DNA from: AC-32 sp963754265
GTDB taxonomy: Bacteria; Actinomycetota; Thermoleophilia; Gaiellales; Gaiellaceae
Reading direction: 5' to 3'
NCBI GenBank assembly: GCA_963754265.1
Contig: CAVWFB010000015.1
Coordinates: 124,001 to 188,000, forward strand
Length of the DNA: 64,000 nucleotides
Of this stretch, positions 8,343 through 18,154 are shown in pieces (positions within the stretch are counted from its first letter, which is position 1; every line of letters begins with the position of its first letter). The notes beneath the pieces were generated by a model, which saw only the letters and a program-made list of their open reading frames with translations, had not been told where the DNA came from and searched no databases. Position numbers and translations under genes: made by a program.

Positions 8343-8918
8343 GTGGACAAGCCACTCGAGCTGGCGCTCGAGTTCCTCGAGGCGTATTCGAGCTACGACG
8401 CCGAGGAGGCCTCTGGACCGGGATCGTTCGACGAGAGCGACCTCAGGCTGGCGAACCGGGGCGGGGCCCGCATCTCCGCAGCCGAGATCGCAGCGATTCT
8501 GGAACGCCGCGAGGAGATCGAGCGCGCCTTGCGCGAGATTCATCCCGAGTCGTCATTGGCCGCCGCGACGAGCTCGATCGCCTGGCTCCCGTTGACGCGG
8601 CTCTTCGACGCGTTCGGCGACATCCGCGGAGTCGGCTTCTCGAAGATGACCAAGGCGCTGCACAAGAAGCGGCCGGCGCTGATCCCGATGCTCGACAGCG
8701 TCGTCCAGGAATACCTGACGAGCGACGATCCCGAGGCGGCCTCAGGTGGGACGTTCGGAGAGCGCGCCACGGCACTGGTCCGCAGCTACAAGCGAGACCT
8801 CGATCGCAACCGCTCGGCTCTGCGCCGGATCCAGCGAGAGCTCGCAAGCCGCGACCACCGGTTCACCGAGGTGCGGATCCTCGACCTCTTGATCTGGTCC
8901 GTGTCAGTGGAAAGCTGA
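8343..8918 (+). CDS. DUF6308-like protein with helix-hairpin-helix-like segment
   Basis: 191 aa from GTG 8343, soon after the preceding gene. The central region 'FDAFGDIRGVGFSKMTKAL' followed by 'KKRPALIPMLDSVVQEYL' resembles DUF6308 proteins of actinobacteria and has the shape of a helix-hairpin-helix (IRGVGFSK), a fold used in DNA glycosylases and other DNA-binding proteins. The C-terminal part ends 'RILDLLIWSVSVES', typical of that family. No catalytic lysine/aspartate pair of a glycosylase can be assigned with confidence. Function unknown. Confidence 0.6.
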   Translation: MDKPLELALEFLEAYSSYDAEEASGPGSFDESDLRLANRGGARISAAEIAAILERREEIERALREIHPESSLAAATSSIAWLPLTRLFDAFGDIRGVGFSKMTKALHKKRPALIPMLDSVVQEYLTSDDPEAASGGTFGERATALVRSYKRDLDRNRSALRRIQRELASRDHRFTEVRILDLLIWSVSVES

Positions 8919-9139
8919 AGGCGGCGACCGGTCTGTGGCGCGCTCAGATAGAGGGAGGCGGCCAGCGCTCTCCCTAGTGCGCCAGCCGCTCCCGTACCCG
9001 CTCCCATCCGGGGTACAGGCGAGCGCTGATCCCCCCGAACCAGTTGCGCTCCATGCTCTGCAGACCCCTGCTCAGTTAGGTAGGCGCGAGTAGAAGGCGA
9101 GTTACCGCTGTGCTGCTTTCGCAAACACCGCGCGGACCG

Positions 9140-9481
9140 CTAGCTACGCGGATCTGTCTCGCGTGCAACCTTTCGAGCGTCCCGCTCGCGCTTCTCGACG
9201 ACGAAATAGCTCGGGTGCCGTTCGATCACGATCTCGATCTCGGGCTGTTCATGCTGCGGGGCGACCGCAAAATGAGTCGACTCGGCACGAATCGCCTCGT
9301 ACTCGGCGATAGTCATCGCAATCGGTTCAGCGCAGTCGGCGCGCCCGCACTCGCAGGTGAAATTGACCCCTTCGGTGTGGGTCTCGGCCTCGATGAACTC
9401 CGTGGCCACCTCGGCCACGCGCTCGTTGACCTCCCGGAAGAGCGCTTCGTTTCCGGCGAGACGTTCGTCTCGAGCTCCCAC
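9140..9481 (-). CDS. small cysteine-rich conserved hypothetical protein
   Basis: 113 aa. It begins 'MGARDERLAGNEALFREVNE', then has a Cys cluster 'FTCECGRADCAEPI' (CxCx5C) followed by 'MTIAEYEAIRAESTHFAVAP', a layout seen in a widespread actinobacterial family of unknown function. The three cysteines could hold a metal ion with a histidine from 'QHEQPEIEIV'. Divergent from the MOSC gene, with the 117-nt gap (9482-9598) holding both promoters. No membrane segment or signal peptide. Confidence 0.7.
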   Translation of the reverse strand: MGARDERLAGNEALFREVNERVAEVATEFIEAETHTEGVNFTCECGRADCAEPIAMTIAEYEAIRAESTHFAVAPQHEQPEIEIVIERHPSYFVVEKRERDARKVARETDPRS

Positions 9482-9598
9482 CAGGGCATTGTCCGACGAC
9501 GACTCGCTCCTGGCAAGTGTGGTTTGGCGGTGAGGTGGCGGCCCGAAGCTGGCAATGCGCGGGCGGTGCGAAAAACGGCCCTAGGTAGGTTTCGGCGC

Positions 9599-10369
9599 GT
9601 GAGCGGTCGCGTCGCCTGGATCTCGCACTGCCCTGTCAAGGGTCTCGCGCTCCGCCAGCTCGACGAGTGCCAATTGACAGAGGCTGGAGTGGCGGGGGAT
9701 CGACAATTCTTCCTCGTCGACGAGAACGACCGGCTCGTGAACAGCAAGGGCCTCGGCATCCTCCAGCAGATCGTCCCGCGCTACGACGAGCAGGCCGAGT
9801 CGCTCACGCTTGCCTTCCCGGACGGTACGACCCTTTCTCACGACGTCCGCTTCAACGGATCGCTCGACGCGCAATTTTGGGGCGCATCCGTTCACGTCCG
9901 CGTCGTCGAGGGACCGTGGAGCGAAGCGATCTCCGACTTCGCGGGCCGTGACCTCCGGCTCGTCCGGGCTCCCGGGCCGGCCACGGATCGCCTGCGCAGC
10001 GGCGCGGCCACTCTCCTCGGCACCGGCTCGCTGCACGCAATCGCGCGCCTCCTCGGCGTCGACGGCGTCGACGGCCGTCGCTTCCGGATGAACTTCGGCG
10101 TCGACGGCTTGGCGGAACACGAGGAGGACGAGTGGCTCGGCCGTCGAGTTCGAATCGGGCAGGCGGTCGTCGTGCCACAGGGGAACGTCGGCCGCTGTGC
10201 GGTGACTACGCAGAATCCGGAAACCGGGGAGCCTGACCTCGACACGTTGAAGGCGCTCGCGGCGTATCGGCAGGACGTCCGGGCCACGGAGCCGCTGCCG
10301 TTCGGCGTGTACGCGGCCGTCGCCGAACCCGGTCGTGTCCGCGTCGGCGATCCCGTCGAGCTGGTCTGA
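9599..10369 (+). CDS. MOSC-domain protein (molybdenum cofactor sulfurase C-terminal type)
   Basis: 256 aa from GTG 9599. The N-terminal beta-barrel ('VAWISHCPVKGLALRQLDE', then 'GDRQFFLVDENDRLVNSK') is followed by the MOSC domain: 'RFRMNFGVDGLAEHEEDEWLG', 'GNVGRCAVTTQNPETGEPD' and 'FGVYAAVAEPGRVRVGD'. The conserved cysteine expected to carry sulfur is in 'GRCAVTT'. MOSC proteins handle sulfur for molybdenum enzymes or act as N-hydroxylamine reductases (YiiM/mARC group). It lies 6 nt before the adenylate cyclase gene, so the two may be co-transcribed. The physiological substrate is unknown. Confidence 0.85.
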   Translation: MSGRVAWISHCPVKGLALRQLDECQLTEAGVAGDRQFFLVDENDRLVNSKGLGILQQIVPRYDEQAESLTLAFPDGTTLSHDVRFNGSLDAQFWGASVHVRVVEGPWSEAISDFAGRDLRLVRAPGPATDRLRSGAATLLGTGSLHAIARLLGVDGVDGRRFRMNFGVDGLAEHEEDEWLGRRVRIGQAVVVPQGNVGRCAVTTQNPETGEPDLDTLKALAAYRQDVRATEPLPFGVYAAVAEPGRVRVGDPVELV

Positions 10370-10375
10370 AAGGTC

Positions 10376-11725
10376 ATGCACCCCTTGGCCTGGATCCGGG
10401 CGTCGGCAAATCGCGTCACCGCGCGCTTGACGCTCCTCGGGGCGGATCCTCACGACGACGAGGACCTGCGCGCCCGGAAAGCGCTCCTGGTCTTGATCTC
10501 GGTGTTGATCCTCCCGGTCGCGGCGCTGTGGGGGGCGCTGTACCTCTCGTTCGGATCGCCGGTCGGTGTGGTGCCGCTCGTGTACTTCGGCGTGCTGCTC
10601 GGCGCGATCGTCGTCTTCTCTCGCACGCGGGACTTCGCGCGGCTGCTCCGGGTGGGCCAGGTCGACATCCTGCTCGCGCCGACGCTGTCCATGATCCCGC
10701 TCGGCGGTTTCCTCGCGTCCGGCGGCGTCGGCCTCTGGGGGATTCTCGCCCCACTCGGGGCCCTCGTCTTCAGCGAGGTCAGGTCGGCCGTGCGCTGGTA
10801 CGTCGCGTACCTCGTCGTGTTCCTCGGATCGGGGATCGCGGGCGAGGTGATCGGCCCGATCTGGGACCCGCTCCCGCGCTGGTTCACGAGCACGATGCTG
10901 GCACTGAACATCGCGGTCGGCGGCACCATCGTGTTCACGCTGCTGGCGGTGTTCGCCAGCCAGCGCCGCGCAGCGCTGGCAGCGCTCCAGGTTGAACAGG
11001 CGAAGGCTGAAAACCTCCTGCTCAACATCCTGCCGCGCTCGATCGCGGACAAGCTGAAGGCGCAGACCCAGCCGATCGCGGACCAGTTCGAGTCCGCCTC
11101 GATCCTGTTCGCCGACGTTGTCGACTTCACGCCCTGGTCGGAGCGGCTCTCGCCCGTCGAGGTGGTCGGCTACCTCGATCGCCTGTTCAGTCACTTCGAC
11201 GCGCTCGCGGAGCGATACGGGCTCGAGAAGATCAAGACGATCGGGGACTGCTACATGGTCGCCGCGGGCGTTCCCACTCCACGTCCGGACCACGCTCGCG
11301 CGCTCGCGCTCATGGCGCTCGACATGCTCGAGGCGATGCGCTCGAACGACGACGTCGAGCACCTCGGCCTCGAGCTCCGGGTCGGCATCAACTCAGGCCC
11401 GGTGGTGGCCGGCGTGATCGGCCGGAAGCGCTTTCTCTACGACCTCTGGGGCGATGCCGTGAACACGGCGAGTCGCATGGAGTCCCACGGGGCGCCGGGA
11501 CGGATCCAGATCACGCGCGAAACGTACGAGCTGCTCGGCGACGAGTTCGAGTGCGAGCCGCGGGGAAGGATCGCGGTCAAGGGGAAGGGCGAGCTCGAAG
11601 CGTGGTACCTCGTAGGTCGGCGTGGCGACCGCGCGTCAGCTGCCGAGAACGGGCCTGCGACGGTGGAAGTGGGGGCGTCCGACGCTGGTCGGACGCCCCC
11701 ATCGACTAGCGGGCAAGCGTCCTAG
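10376..11725 (+). CDS. membrane class III adenylate/guanylate cyclase
   Basis: 449 aa. An N-terminal membrane domain of about six helices (residues 35-200) leads through a conserved linker 'LLLNILPRSIADKLK' into a class III cyclase domain (about 235-420). Metal-binding aspartates lie in 'ILFADVVDF' (D247) and 'KTIGDCYMV' (D291), the substrate lysine in 'GLEKIKTIG', and transition-state residues in 'LWGDAVNTASRM' (Asn and Arg). All catalytic residues are present in one chain, so it works as a homodimer. The K/D pattern at the purine pocket favours ATP. The last ~25 residues are low-complexity and include a perfect inverted repeat in the DNA. Confidence 0.9.
   Translation: MHPLAWIRASANRVTARLTLLGADPHDDEDLRARKALLVLISVLILPVAALWGALYLSFGSPVGVVPLVYFGVLLGAIVVFSRTRDFARLLRVGQVDILLAPTLSMIPLGGFLASGGVGLWGILAPLGALVFSEVRSAVRWYVAYLVVFLGSGIAGEVIGPIWDPLPRWFTSTMLALNIAVGGTIVFTLLAVFASQRRAALAALQVEQAKAENLLLNILPRSIADKLKAQTQPIADQFESASILFADVVDFTPWSERLSPVEVVGYLDRLFSHFDALAERYGLEKIKTIGDCYMVAAGVPTPRPDHARALALMALDMLEAMRSNDDVEHLGLELRVGINSGPVVAGVIGRKRFLYDLWGDAVNTASRMESHGAPGRIQITRETYELLGDEFECEPRGRIAVKGKGELEAWYLVGRRGDRASAAENGPATVEVGASDAGRTPPSTSGQAS
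11671..11700. repeat. perfect 13-bp inverted repeat at the 3' end of the cyclase gene
   Basis: GGGGGCGTCCGAC and its exact reverse complement are separated by a 4-base loop (gctg). The hairpin lies inside the coding sequence 25 bases before the stop and has no T-run after it. It may act as a transcription terminator or mRNA-stabilising hairpin for the MOSC-cyclase unit. Confidence 0.6.
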
Positions 11726-11830
11726 CCCACCGAGTGGCTGGTGGTGGCGGTCGTTCGCCCTCGCAGTCCTCCACGAGTAGCAGCCAGCGGCCGATGAGTT
11801 CTCACCTCTCGTCCGGTCAGTACGTGTGGA

Positions 11831-12397
11831 ATGCCAAGCATGCGCCCGCTGATCTATTCGATGGGGGTCTCGCTCGACGGCTACATCGCCGGCCCTCGAG
11901 GAGAGGGCGACTGGGCGGCCCCTGACGCGGAGCTTCATCGCTTTCACAACGAGGAGGCGCGCGAGCTCGACCTGCACCTTCTCGGCCGGCGTCTGTACGA
12001 GGTCATGGCCTATTGGGAGACCGCCGAGGAGCGCAACCCTTCCGCACCCGAGCACGTGCTGGAGTTCGCGCGGATCTGGAAGCAGCTGCCCAAGCTCGTG
12101 TACTCGCGATCGCTCGAAGCAGTCGAGGGGAACACGCAGCTCTCCAGCGGCGACCCCGTGCAGGAGGTGCAAGCGCTCAAGGAGCAGGACGGCGGACCGA
12201 TCGGGGTGGGCGGCGCCACCCTCGCTGCCAGCCTGACGGCGCACGGGCTCATCGACGAATATCGCCTGTTCGTCAGCCCCGTCGTCCTCGGTGGAGGCAC
12301 ACCCTTCTTCGCGAGCGACACGCACGTCGACCTCGAGCTGGTCGAGACCAGGACGTTCGGTTCGCGGGTCGTCTACCTGCGCTATCGCCGGATCTAG
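11831..12397 (+). CDS. dihydrofolate reductase/RibD-C family oxidoreductase
   Basis: 188 aa. The RibD C-terminal/DHFR-like fold is clear: N-terminal 'IYSMGVSLDGYIAGPRGEG', central 'DLHLLGRRLYEVMAYWE', and the NADPH-binding 'PIGVGGATLAASLTAHGLIDEY', with C-terminal 'VLGGGTPFF'. Proteins of this YyaP/YwjB type are NADPH-dependent reductases of unknown substrate and are not the essential DHFR. ATG 11831 and 11840 are both possible starts; the latter begins directly at the first strand. Confidence 0.85.
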   Translation: MPSMRPLIYSMGVSLDGYIAGPRGEGDWAAPDAELHRFHNEEARELDLHLLGRRLYEVMAYWETAEERNPSAPEHVLEFARIWKQLPKLVYSRSLEAVEGNTQLSSGDPVQEVQALKEQDGGPIGVGGATLAASLTAHGLIDEYRLFVSPVVLGGGTPFFASDTHVDLELVETRTFGSRVVYLRYRRI

Positions 12398-12447
12398 GAA
12401 GGTGCGATCGGGCCGCCGAATCCCCCACCGGGAGACGTAGCCGGCGC

Positions 12448-12915
12448 CTAGCCGAGTGGAAGGAGCGCGCCCTCGTGCTCTAGGAGGAAGCGCTTGACGT
12501 GGAGCCCACCGCCGAAGCCGGTGAGGGAGCCGTCCGCCCCGATCACGCGGTGGCAGGGCAGGACGATGGGGAGCGGGTTGCGCCCATTCGCTGCGCCCAC
12601 CGCCCGGGCGGCGTCGTTGCCGAGCCCGAGCCGACGGGCCTGCTCGCCGTAGCTCACCGTCTGGCCGTACGGAATCGACGCGAGGGCCAGCCAGCAGCGG
12701 CGGTTGAACTCGGTGCCGTTCAGCTCCAGCGGCAGGTCGAACGTGACGAGGTCGCCGTCGAAGTAGGCCTCGAGCTGACGAGCGGCCTCGTCGAGGACGG
12801 GCGAGCTACCCTCCGCGCTGATCCCGCCGCTGTCGAACAGCACTGACTGCAGACCAGCTTCGGAGGCAATCAGGCCGAGCGGCCCGATCGGACTGTCGAC
12901 GACCGTATTGGGCAT
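12448..12915 (-). CDS. ogt: methylated-DNA--protein-cysteine methyltransferase
   Basis: 155 aa. The active-site motif 'LPIVLPCHRVIGADGSLTGFGGG' (in parts: PCHRV) contains the acceptor cysteine; upstream 'FNRRCWLALASIPYGQTVSYGE' is the DNA-binding helix-turn-helix region. The protein removes the alkyl group from O6-alkylguanine and is inactivated in the process. No AdaA-type regulatory domain is present, so it is the stand-alone Ogt form. Divergent from the DUF899 gene with only 53 nt between the start codons. Confidence 0.93.
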   Translation of the reverse strand: MPNTVVDSPIGPLGLIASEAGLQSVLFDSGGISAEGSSPVLDEAARQLEAYFDGDLVTFDLPLELNGTEFNRRCWLALASIPYGQTVSYGEQARRLGLGNDAARAVGAANGRNPLPIVLPCHRVIGADGSLTGFGGGLHVKRFLLEHEGALLPLG

Positions 12916-12968
12916 GTCATGAATCTAGAACGCACGCTCGACGTGCCGCGTGAGATCAAGGAGGAGAC

Positions 12969-13706
12969 ATGACCGATCACCAGGTCGTTAGTCGCGAGGA
13001 GTGGACCGCTCGCCGTGAGGACCTGCTCGCTCGCGAGAAGGAGCACACCCGGATCGGCGACGAGCTGGCCCGGCAGCGGCGCGAGCTGCCCTGGGTCAGG
13101 GTCGAGAAGGAGTACCGCTTCGACACCGACGACGGCTCACGCGCATTGGCTGACCTCTTCGACGGCCGCAGCCAGCTGCTCGTCTACCACTTCATGTTCG
13201 GGCCGAGCTACCAGGCCGGCTGCCCGACCTGCTCGTCGATGGCCGACACGATCGACGGAGCTCTCCCGCACTTGCACGCTCGCGACGTGACGATGACGTA
13301 CGTCTCGCAGGCGCCGCTCGAAAAGCTGCAGGCCTACAAGCGGCGGATGGGCTGGAACATGCCGTGGGTCTCTGCGGCCGAGACCGACTTCAACTTCGAC
13401 CTCGGCTACTCACGCACCGACGAGCAGACGCGCGAAGCGTTCGCGCCGATGCTCGAGGCGGGGGTGCCGCCGGGGATCGAGCACGGCGCGAGCTCGAGCG
13501 GCACCGACGCCACGGGCTACCTCACCCAGGGCCCCGGGTTCAGCGCGTTCGCACTCGACGACGGCGTCGTGTACCAGACGTACGGGACCACGGCCCGCGG
13601 CCTCGAGTTCCTGATGGGCTACTACGGGATCCTCGACCGCGCGCCGAAGGGTCGGGACGAGGGCGACGCCTCCCAGTTCTGGATCCGCCGGCACGACGAG
13701 TACTGA
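12969..13706 (+). CDS. DUF899 thioredoxin-like family protein
   Basis: 245 aa with an ideal ribosome site (aaggaggag) before ATG 12969. The DUF899 signature is evident: 'VSREEWTARREDLLAREKEHTR', 'RRELPWVRVEKEYRFD', 'LLVYHFMFGPSYQAGCPTCS' and 'DFNFDLGYS'. The fold is thioredoxin/AhpC-like with a conserved CxxC at 'GCPTCS', so a thiol redox role is likely, but no member of the family has a settled function. The C-terminal 'FLMGYYGILDRAPKGRDE' is typical. Confidence 0.9.
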   Translation: MTDHQVVSREEWTARREDLLAREKEHTRIGDELARQRRELPWVRVEKEYRFDTDDGSRALADLFDGRSQLLVYHFMFGPSYQAGCPTCSSMADTIDGALPHLHARDVTMTYVSQAPLEKLQAYKRRMGWNMPWVSAAETDFNFDLGYSRTDEQTREAFAPMLEAGVPPGIEHGASSSGTDATGYLTQGPGFSAFALDDGVVYQTYGTTARGLEFLMGYYGILDRAPKGRDEGDASQFWIRRHDEY

Positions 13707-13845
13707 GCTAAACGCCGACGACATCGAGCAAGATGAAGGGGCCGCCAAGGTCGATCGGGCGCTAGGGAGGGACGGCACGCGCGTCGGAGTCCAGAGTCGT
13801 GGAGCGTTGAGGTACGGCAGCCACGAGTCGATGGTGTGAGCACGG

Positions 13846-14880
13846 ATGACTGCATTGCGACTCGCGCGCGAACGGTTCGAGCGGCACCCGCTGCTGATCG
13901 TCGTCGTGCCAGCGGTGTTGGCCCTCGGCGCCGTGGCGCTGCTGGCCGACCTGGCCGGCGGTGAACGGCTCGATCGCGCCGCGCAGAACCTGCACCCAGC
14001 GTGGCTCGTGCTCTGCTTCGGCGGTCAGCTGCTCGCGTACGCCGGTTACGTCTTGGTCGTCCGCGACACGGCCCGGGTCGACAACGGTCCGACGCTGACC
14101 TTCGGCGAGTCCCTCCGGACGGTGGTCGCAGGCTTCGGCGTCTTCGCCGCGACGAGGACGAGCGGCGGCTTCGCGGTCGATTACTGGGCGCTGCGCAACG
14201 CCGGGGAGAATCGGGACGGCGCGGTCGCGCGCGTGCTCGCGCTCGGTGCCCTCGAATACGCGGTCCTCGCGCCCGCGGCCTTGGTTTCGGCGATCACGCT
14301 GCTCGTGGACGGTGAAGACGTGCCTCTGAGCCTGACGCTGCCGTGGCTCGCGGTCATCCCCGGAGCGCTGGTCGCGGTCTGGCTCAGCTCGCCCAGGCGC
14401 GCGCCGCGCTACTCGGACCCTGGAGACGGCGGGAGCCTGCGCCAATGGTTCGCGCACGCCGTCGCCGGGCTCTCGATCCTGCGGACGATGTTCGTCGCGC
14501 CGCCGCGCGAGCACGGGCTCGGGCTCCTCGGTGCGGCGGCGTATTGGGCGGGCGACATCGCGTGCCTCTGGGGAGCGCTGCAGGTCTTCGGAAACCCGCG
14601 CCTCTCCGTCCCAGCGCTGATCGTCGGCTACGCGACGGGCTATGTCCTTACGAGGCGCTCGCTGCCGGCGGGCGGCGCCGGCCTCGTGGAGATCGCGATG
14701 ACCTTCGCGCTCCACTGGGTCGGCTTCCCGTTCGTGCGTGCCCTCCTGGGTGTCGTCGTCTACCGGCTCTTCAATCTCTGGCTACCGATGCTGCCTGCGC
14801 TGGCCGTGCTCCCGCAGGTGACCGAGATGCGTGCGGAGTTCGATCAGGCTGAGAAGTCGGTACCTACTAAAAGAACGTGA
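13846..14880 (+). CDS. lysylphosphatidylglycerol synthase TM-domain (YbhN/UPF0104-like) membrane protein
   Basis: 344 aa with about eight membrane segments. The C-terminal stretch 'GYATGYVLTRRSLPAGGAGLVEIA' and 'FVRALLGVVVYRLFNLWLPM' matches the flippase domain of MprF and the stand-alone YbhN family. No aminoacyl-transferase domain is attached, so it cannot make lysyl-PG itself; a lipid flippase or channel role is inferred. ATG start at 13846. The gene converges on the ABC exporter across 21 nt. Confidence 0.8.
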   Translation: MTALRLARERFERHPLLIVVVPAVLALGAVALLADLAGGERLDRAAQNLHPAWLVLCFGGQLLAYAGYVLVVRDTARVDNGPTLTFGESLRTVVAGFGVFAATRTSGGFAVDYWALRNAGENRDGAVARVLALGALEYAVLAPAALVSAITLLVDGEDVPLSLTLPWLAVIPGALVAVWLSSPRRAPRYSDPGDGGSLRQWFAHAVAGLSILRTMFVAPPREHGLGLLGAAAYWAGDIACLWGALQVFGNPRLSVPALIVGYATGYVLTRRSLPAGGAGLVEIAMTFALHWVGFPFVRALLGVVVYRLFNLWLPMLPALAVLPQVTEMRAEFDQAEKSVPTKRT

Positions 14881-14901
14881 GCAGGGTGAGCACCAGGGTA
14901 A

Positions 14902-15671
14902 TCACCGTGTCACGACTCGGCGGTAGCGCCACGCCGAGAGCGGGGCGAAGACCGCGATGATCACGAGCGTCCAGACCAGCGCCAGCCAGATGTTGTCGCC
15001 GGCCGGAATGCCGAGGAACAGCGCGCGAGCGGCGTTCACCATGTACGTGAACGGATTGTGCTCCGCGATCGGCTGGAGCCAGCTCGGCATCGAATCGACG
15101 GGGACGAACGCCGACGAGACGAACGTGACCGGGAAGAGGATCGTGAACCCGTACGCGTTCGACGCCTCCGGCGAGGACGACGAGAGGCCGATGAAGGCGA
15201 ACACCCACGAGAAGGCGTAGCCGATCAGCAAGAGCAGCGCGATCCCCGCGATCACCTCGCCGACGCTGCTCGAGAAGTTGAAGCCGATCAGCAGCCCGAC
15301 GGTGAACATCACGACCAGCTGGAAGATGTTGGTGGCGACATCGCCCAGCGTGCGCCCGGTGAGCAGTGCCGAGCGGGTCATCGGCAGGGAGCGGAACCGG
15401 TCCATGAGCCCCTTCTTCAGGTCGTCCGCGAGCCCGAGCGCCGTCACGAAGCCGCCGAAGGCGATCGACTGGACGATGATCCCGGGCATCAGGTAGTCGA
15501 CGTAGTCGAAGCCCGGGGTCTGGATCGCCCCGCCCAGGACGTAGACGAACAGCAGGATGAAGAGGATCGGCTGGACCGTGAAGCCGACGAGCAGGTCCGG
15601 CTGACGCGGGATCCGCAGCAGGCTCCGCTTCGCCAGGACGAGGGTGTCGGAGATCCCGTAGACGAGCGCGG

Positions 15672-15675
<4 letters not shown>
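14902..15675 (-). CDS. ABC-2 type permease (daunorubicin-resistance DrrB-like)
   Basis: 257 aa from GTG 15675, which overlaps the ATPase stop as GTGA. Six membrane helices with the ABC-2 features 'KRSLLRIPRQPDLLVGFTVQ', 'LMPGIIVQSIAFGG', 'DDLKKGLMDRFRSLPMTRSA' and C-terminal 'SMPSWLQPIAEHNPFTYMVNAARALF'. It forms an exporter with the preceding ATPase; drugs or lipids/glycolipids are the usual cargo in this family. A longer frame upstream of 15675 only reads antisense-like through the ATPase gene. Confidence 0.88.
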
Positions 15676-16679
<1,004 letters not shown>

Positions 16680-16750
16680 CCACTCACTGGCGGGTGTGTC
16701 GAGCGCTGCAATCGGGCGATCCGATCAGGCTAGACTCAGGGCCGCCAAAG

Positions 16751-17170
16751 ATGCCCAGTGACCGCGATCCAGATCTCCTGCTCATAGAGAGAATGCTGGC
16801 GCCCCCGCCACTCGATGATGCTCGCAATTCGCTGGACTACTGGCGCGGGCGCTCGAAGAGTCTCCCGCTGTACAGGCGCGCTGCGCGTCGAGAGGCAAGG
16901 GAAATGGCAACCCGTTGGGAGGAGCGAGTCCGGGCCGCTGAGCAGGCACGGCTCGAATCGAGTCCCGTCGGGAAGCTGCTCACCGCTCTCGGGCTCCCAA
17001 CGCGCTGGCTGCGACGGGTGAGAATCGGAAAGCAACCGCTATTTCTGCTCGCCTGGGCACTCGTGCCGCTGAGACTGAAGCTCGTTGCTTGCGGTTTCGT
17101 CGCGCTGGGCCTGCTCCTCGTGGTCGGCGGCGTCGCCGCGCTCGCTGTCGTGATCGACCAGCTGGCGTAG
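16751..17170 (+). CDS. hypothetical protein with C-terminal membrane helix
   Basis: 139 aa from ATG 16751. The N-terminal two thirds are soluble, highly charged and probably helical ('YRRAARREAREMATRWEERVRAAEQAR'). One hydrophobic segment near the C-terminus ('LKLVACGFVALGLLLVVGGVAALAVVI', in parts) suggests a C-terminal membrane anchor. No known domain. Divergent from the ABC exporter operon, alone on its strand. Confidence 0.6.
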   Translation: MPSDRDPDLLLIERMLAPPPLDDARNSLDYWRGRSKSLPLYRRAARREAREMATRWEERVRAAEQARLESSPVGKLLTALGLPTRWLRRVRIGKQPLFLLAWALVPLRLKLVACGFVALGLLLVVGGVAALAVVIDQLA

Positions 17171-17321
17171 CGTCAATCGCCTGGCACGAGCTGCGCGGGC
17201 GCGTGGCGAAATCGCAGGATTCGTACTAGGCGGCGCGCGTTTGCCGGCCCACGTGGGAAGGAAAACGGCCCGGACGGGCGAAGCGCACCCAGGACAGCGC
17301 GTGAGCGAAAGGAGTGACGGA

Positions 17322-17744
17322 ATGGCAGGAAGTGAAACCTGGGCAGGCTGGGTCCGTTTCGCCGGGATCCTGATGCTGATCATCGCGGTGATTGACGTCT
17401 TCCAGGGATTGATCGCGATCATCCGCAGCGAGTACTACGTCCTGACCCCGAACCAGATCATCGTCTTCGACACCACGACCTGGGGCTGGATCACGCTGAT
17501 CTGGGGAGTCGTCGTCGCCTGCGCCGCCTTCGGCCTTCTCTCGGGAGCGACCTGGGCACGTTGGTTCACGATCGTGGTCGGGAGCCTCAACTTCTTGGTG
17601 CAGCTCGGCTTCGTAGGCAATTCGCAGTTTCCGCTCTGGGCGCTGACGGCGCTCGCACTGAACGGAATCGTCCTCTACGCCGTGATCGTTCGGTGGGGCG
17701 AGGCGAGCGAAACGATCCGGAGGACGGCCGAGAGCCGATACTGA
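17322..17744 (+). CDS. DUF7144-type four-helix membrane protein
   Basis: 140 aa from ATG 17322 with a good ribosome site (aaaggag). Four hydrophobic helices and the family pattern 'WAGWVRFAGILMLIIAVIDVFQGLIAI', 'TWGWITLIWGVVVACAAFGLL', 'GATWARWFTIVVGSLNFL' and 'FPLWALTALALNGIVLYAVI' (each read in parts) fit the actinobacterial DUF7144 membrane proteins. Function unknown. A hairpin terminator follows 83 nt later. Confidence 0.8.
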   Translation: MAGSETWAGWVRFAGILMLIIAVIDVFQGLIAIIRSEYYVLTPNQIIVFDTTTWGWITLIWGVVVACAAFGLLSGATWARWFTIVVGSLNFLVQLGFVGNSQFPLWALTALALNGIVLYAVIVRWGEASETIRRTAESRY

Positions 17745-17826
17745 GGAGCGCGGTAGCCGCGCGCGGCCGAGGCGCACGAGCTCACGCGCCTAGCTGAGAG
17801 AGAAGCGAAGAACACGGACCTGAGAA

Positions 17827-17860
17827 AGCCGAAACCCGCCTGGTAGAGCGGGTTTCGGCT
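17827..17860 (+). terminator. hairpin terminator
   Basis: AGCCGAAACCCGC and its exact reverse complement enclose an 8-base loop (13-bp stem), followed by tcgtt rather than a true T-run. It sits after the DUF7144 gene, in the 410-nt convergent gap 17745-18154. Confidence 0.6.
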
Positions 17861-17991
17861 CGTTATGGCCCAGGGCGGCCGCTCGGTGACGCAGGAGAGG
17901 TGCCTGATCGGCCACTAGTCGAGGCGCCTTACGTCGCGTAGGTTCACGGATCTGCAAGTAACCGATCTCCCGGCGCATCTGTTTACAAAGA

Positions 17992-18079
17992 GAGCCGGGG
18001 GACCGCTTCCTGGCAAACTCCTGCGGCAGCCCTATGCGGCTGTATAGGGCGACCGGGAGCGAAGGCGGCCACCCGGCTC
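17992..18079. other. candidate structured RNA element in a 410-nt intergenic region
   Basis: GAGCCGGG (17992-17999) pairs perfectly with CCCGGCTC (18072-18079), closing a domain that contains a second perfect hairpin, GCCCTAT...ATAGGGC (18029-18050), and other paired GC runs. The gap 17745-18154 has no credible gene. Genes on both sides converge on it, so a stand-alone RNA or 3' element is more likely than a 5' riboswitch. No Rfam family is recognised with certainty. Confidence 0.35.
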
Positions 18080-18154
18080 CTTCATCGTTTCGCCGTCGTT
18101 CAGCAGCGCCGTGCGGAACTGGGCCTAGCCGCGTCGATCCGCACGTCGATCAGG

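Noticed and set aside
8974..9054. 26-codon minus-strand frame (MERNWFGGISARLYPGWERV...)
   Set aside because: Reads like protein but is very short, has no clear ribosome site and no recognised relative; could be a gene fragment. Not enough support.
17992..18079. Identification as a c-di-AMP (ydaO) riboswitch
   Set aside because: Only the GGGGGACC run matches; other conserved segments are missing and no gene lies downstream on that strand.
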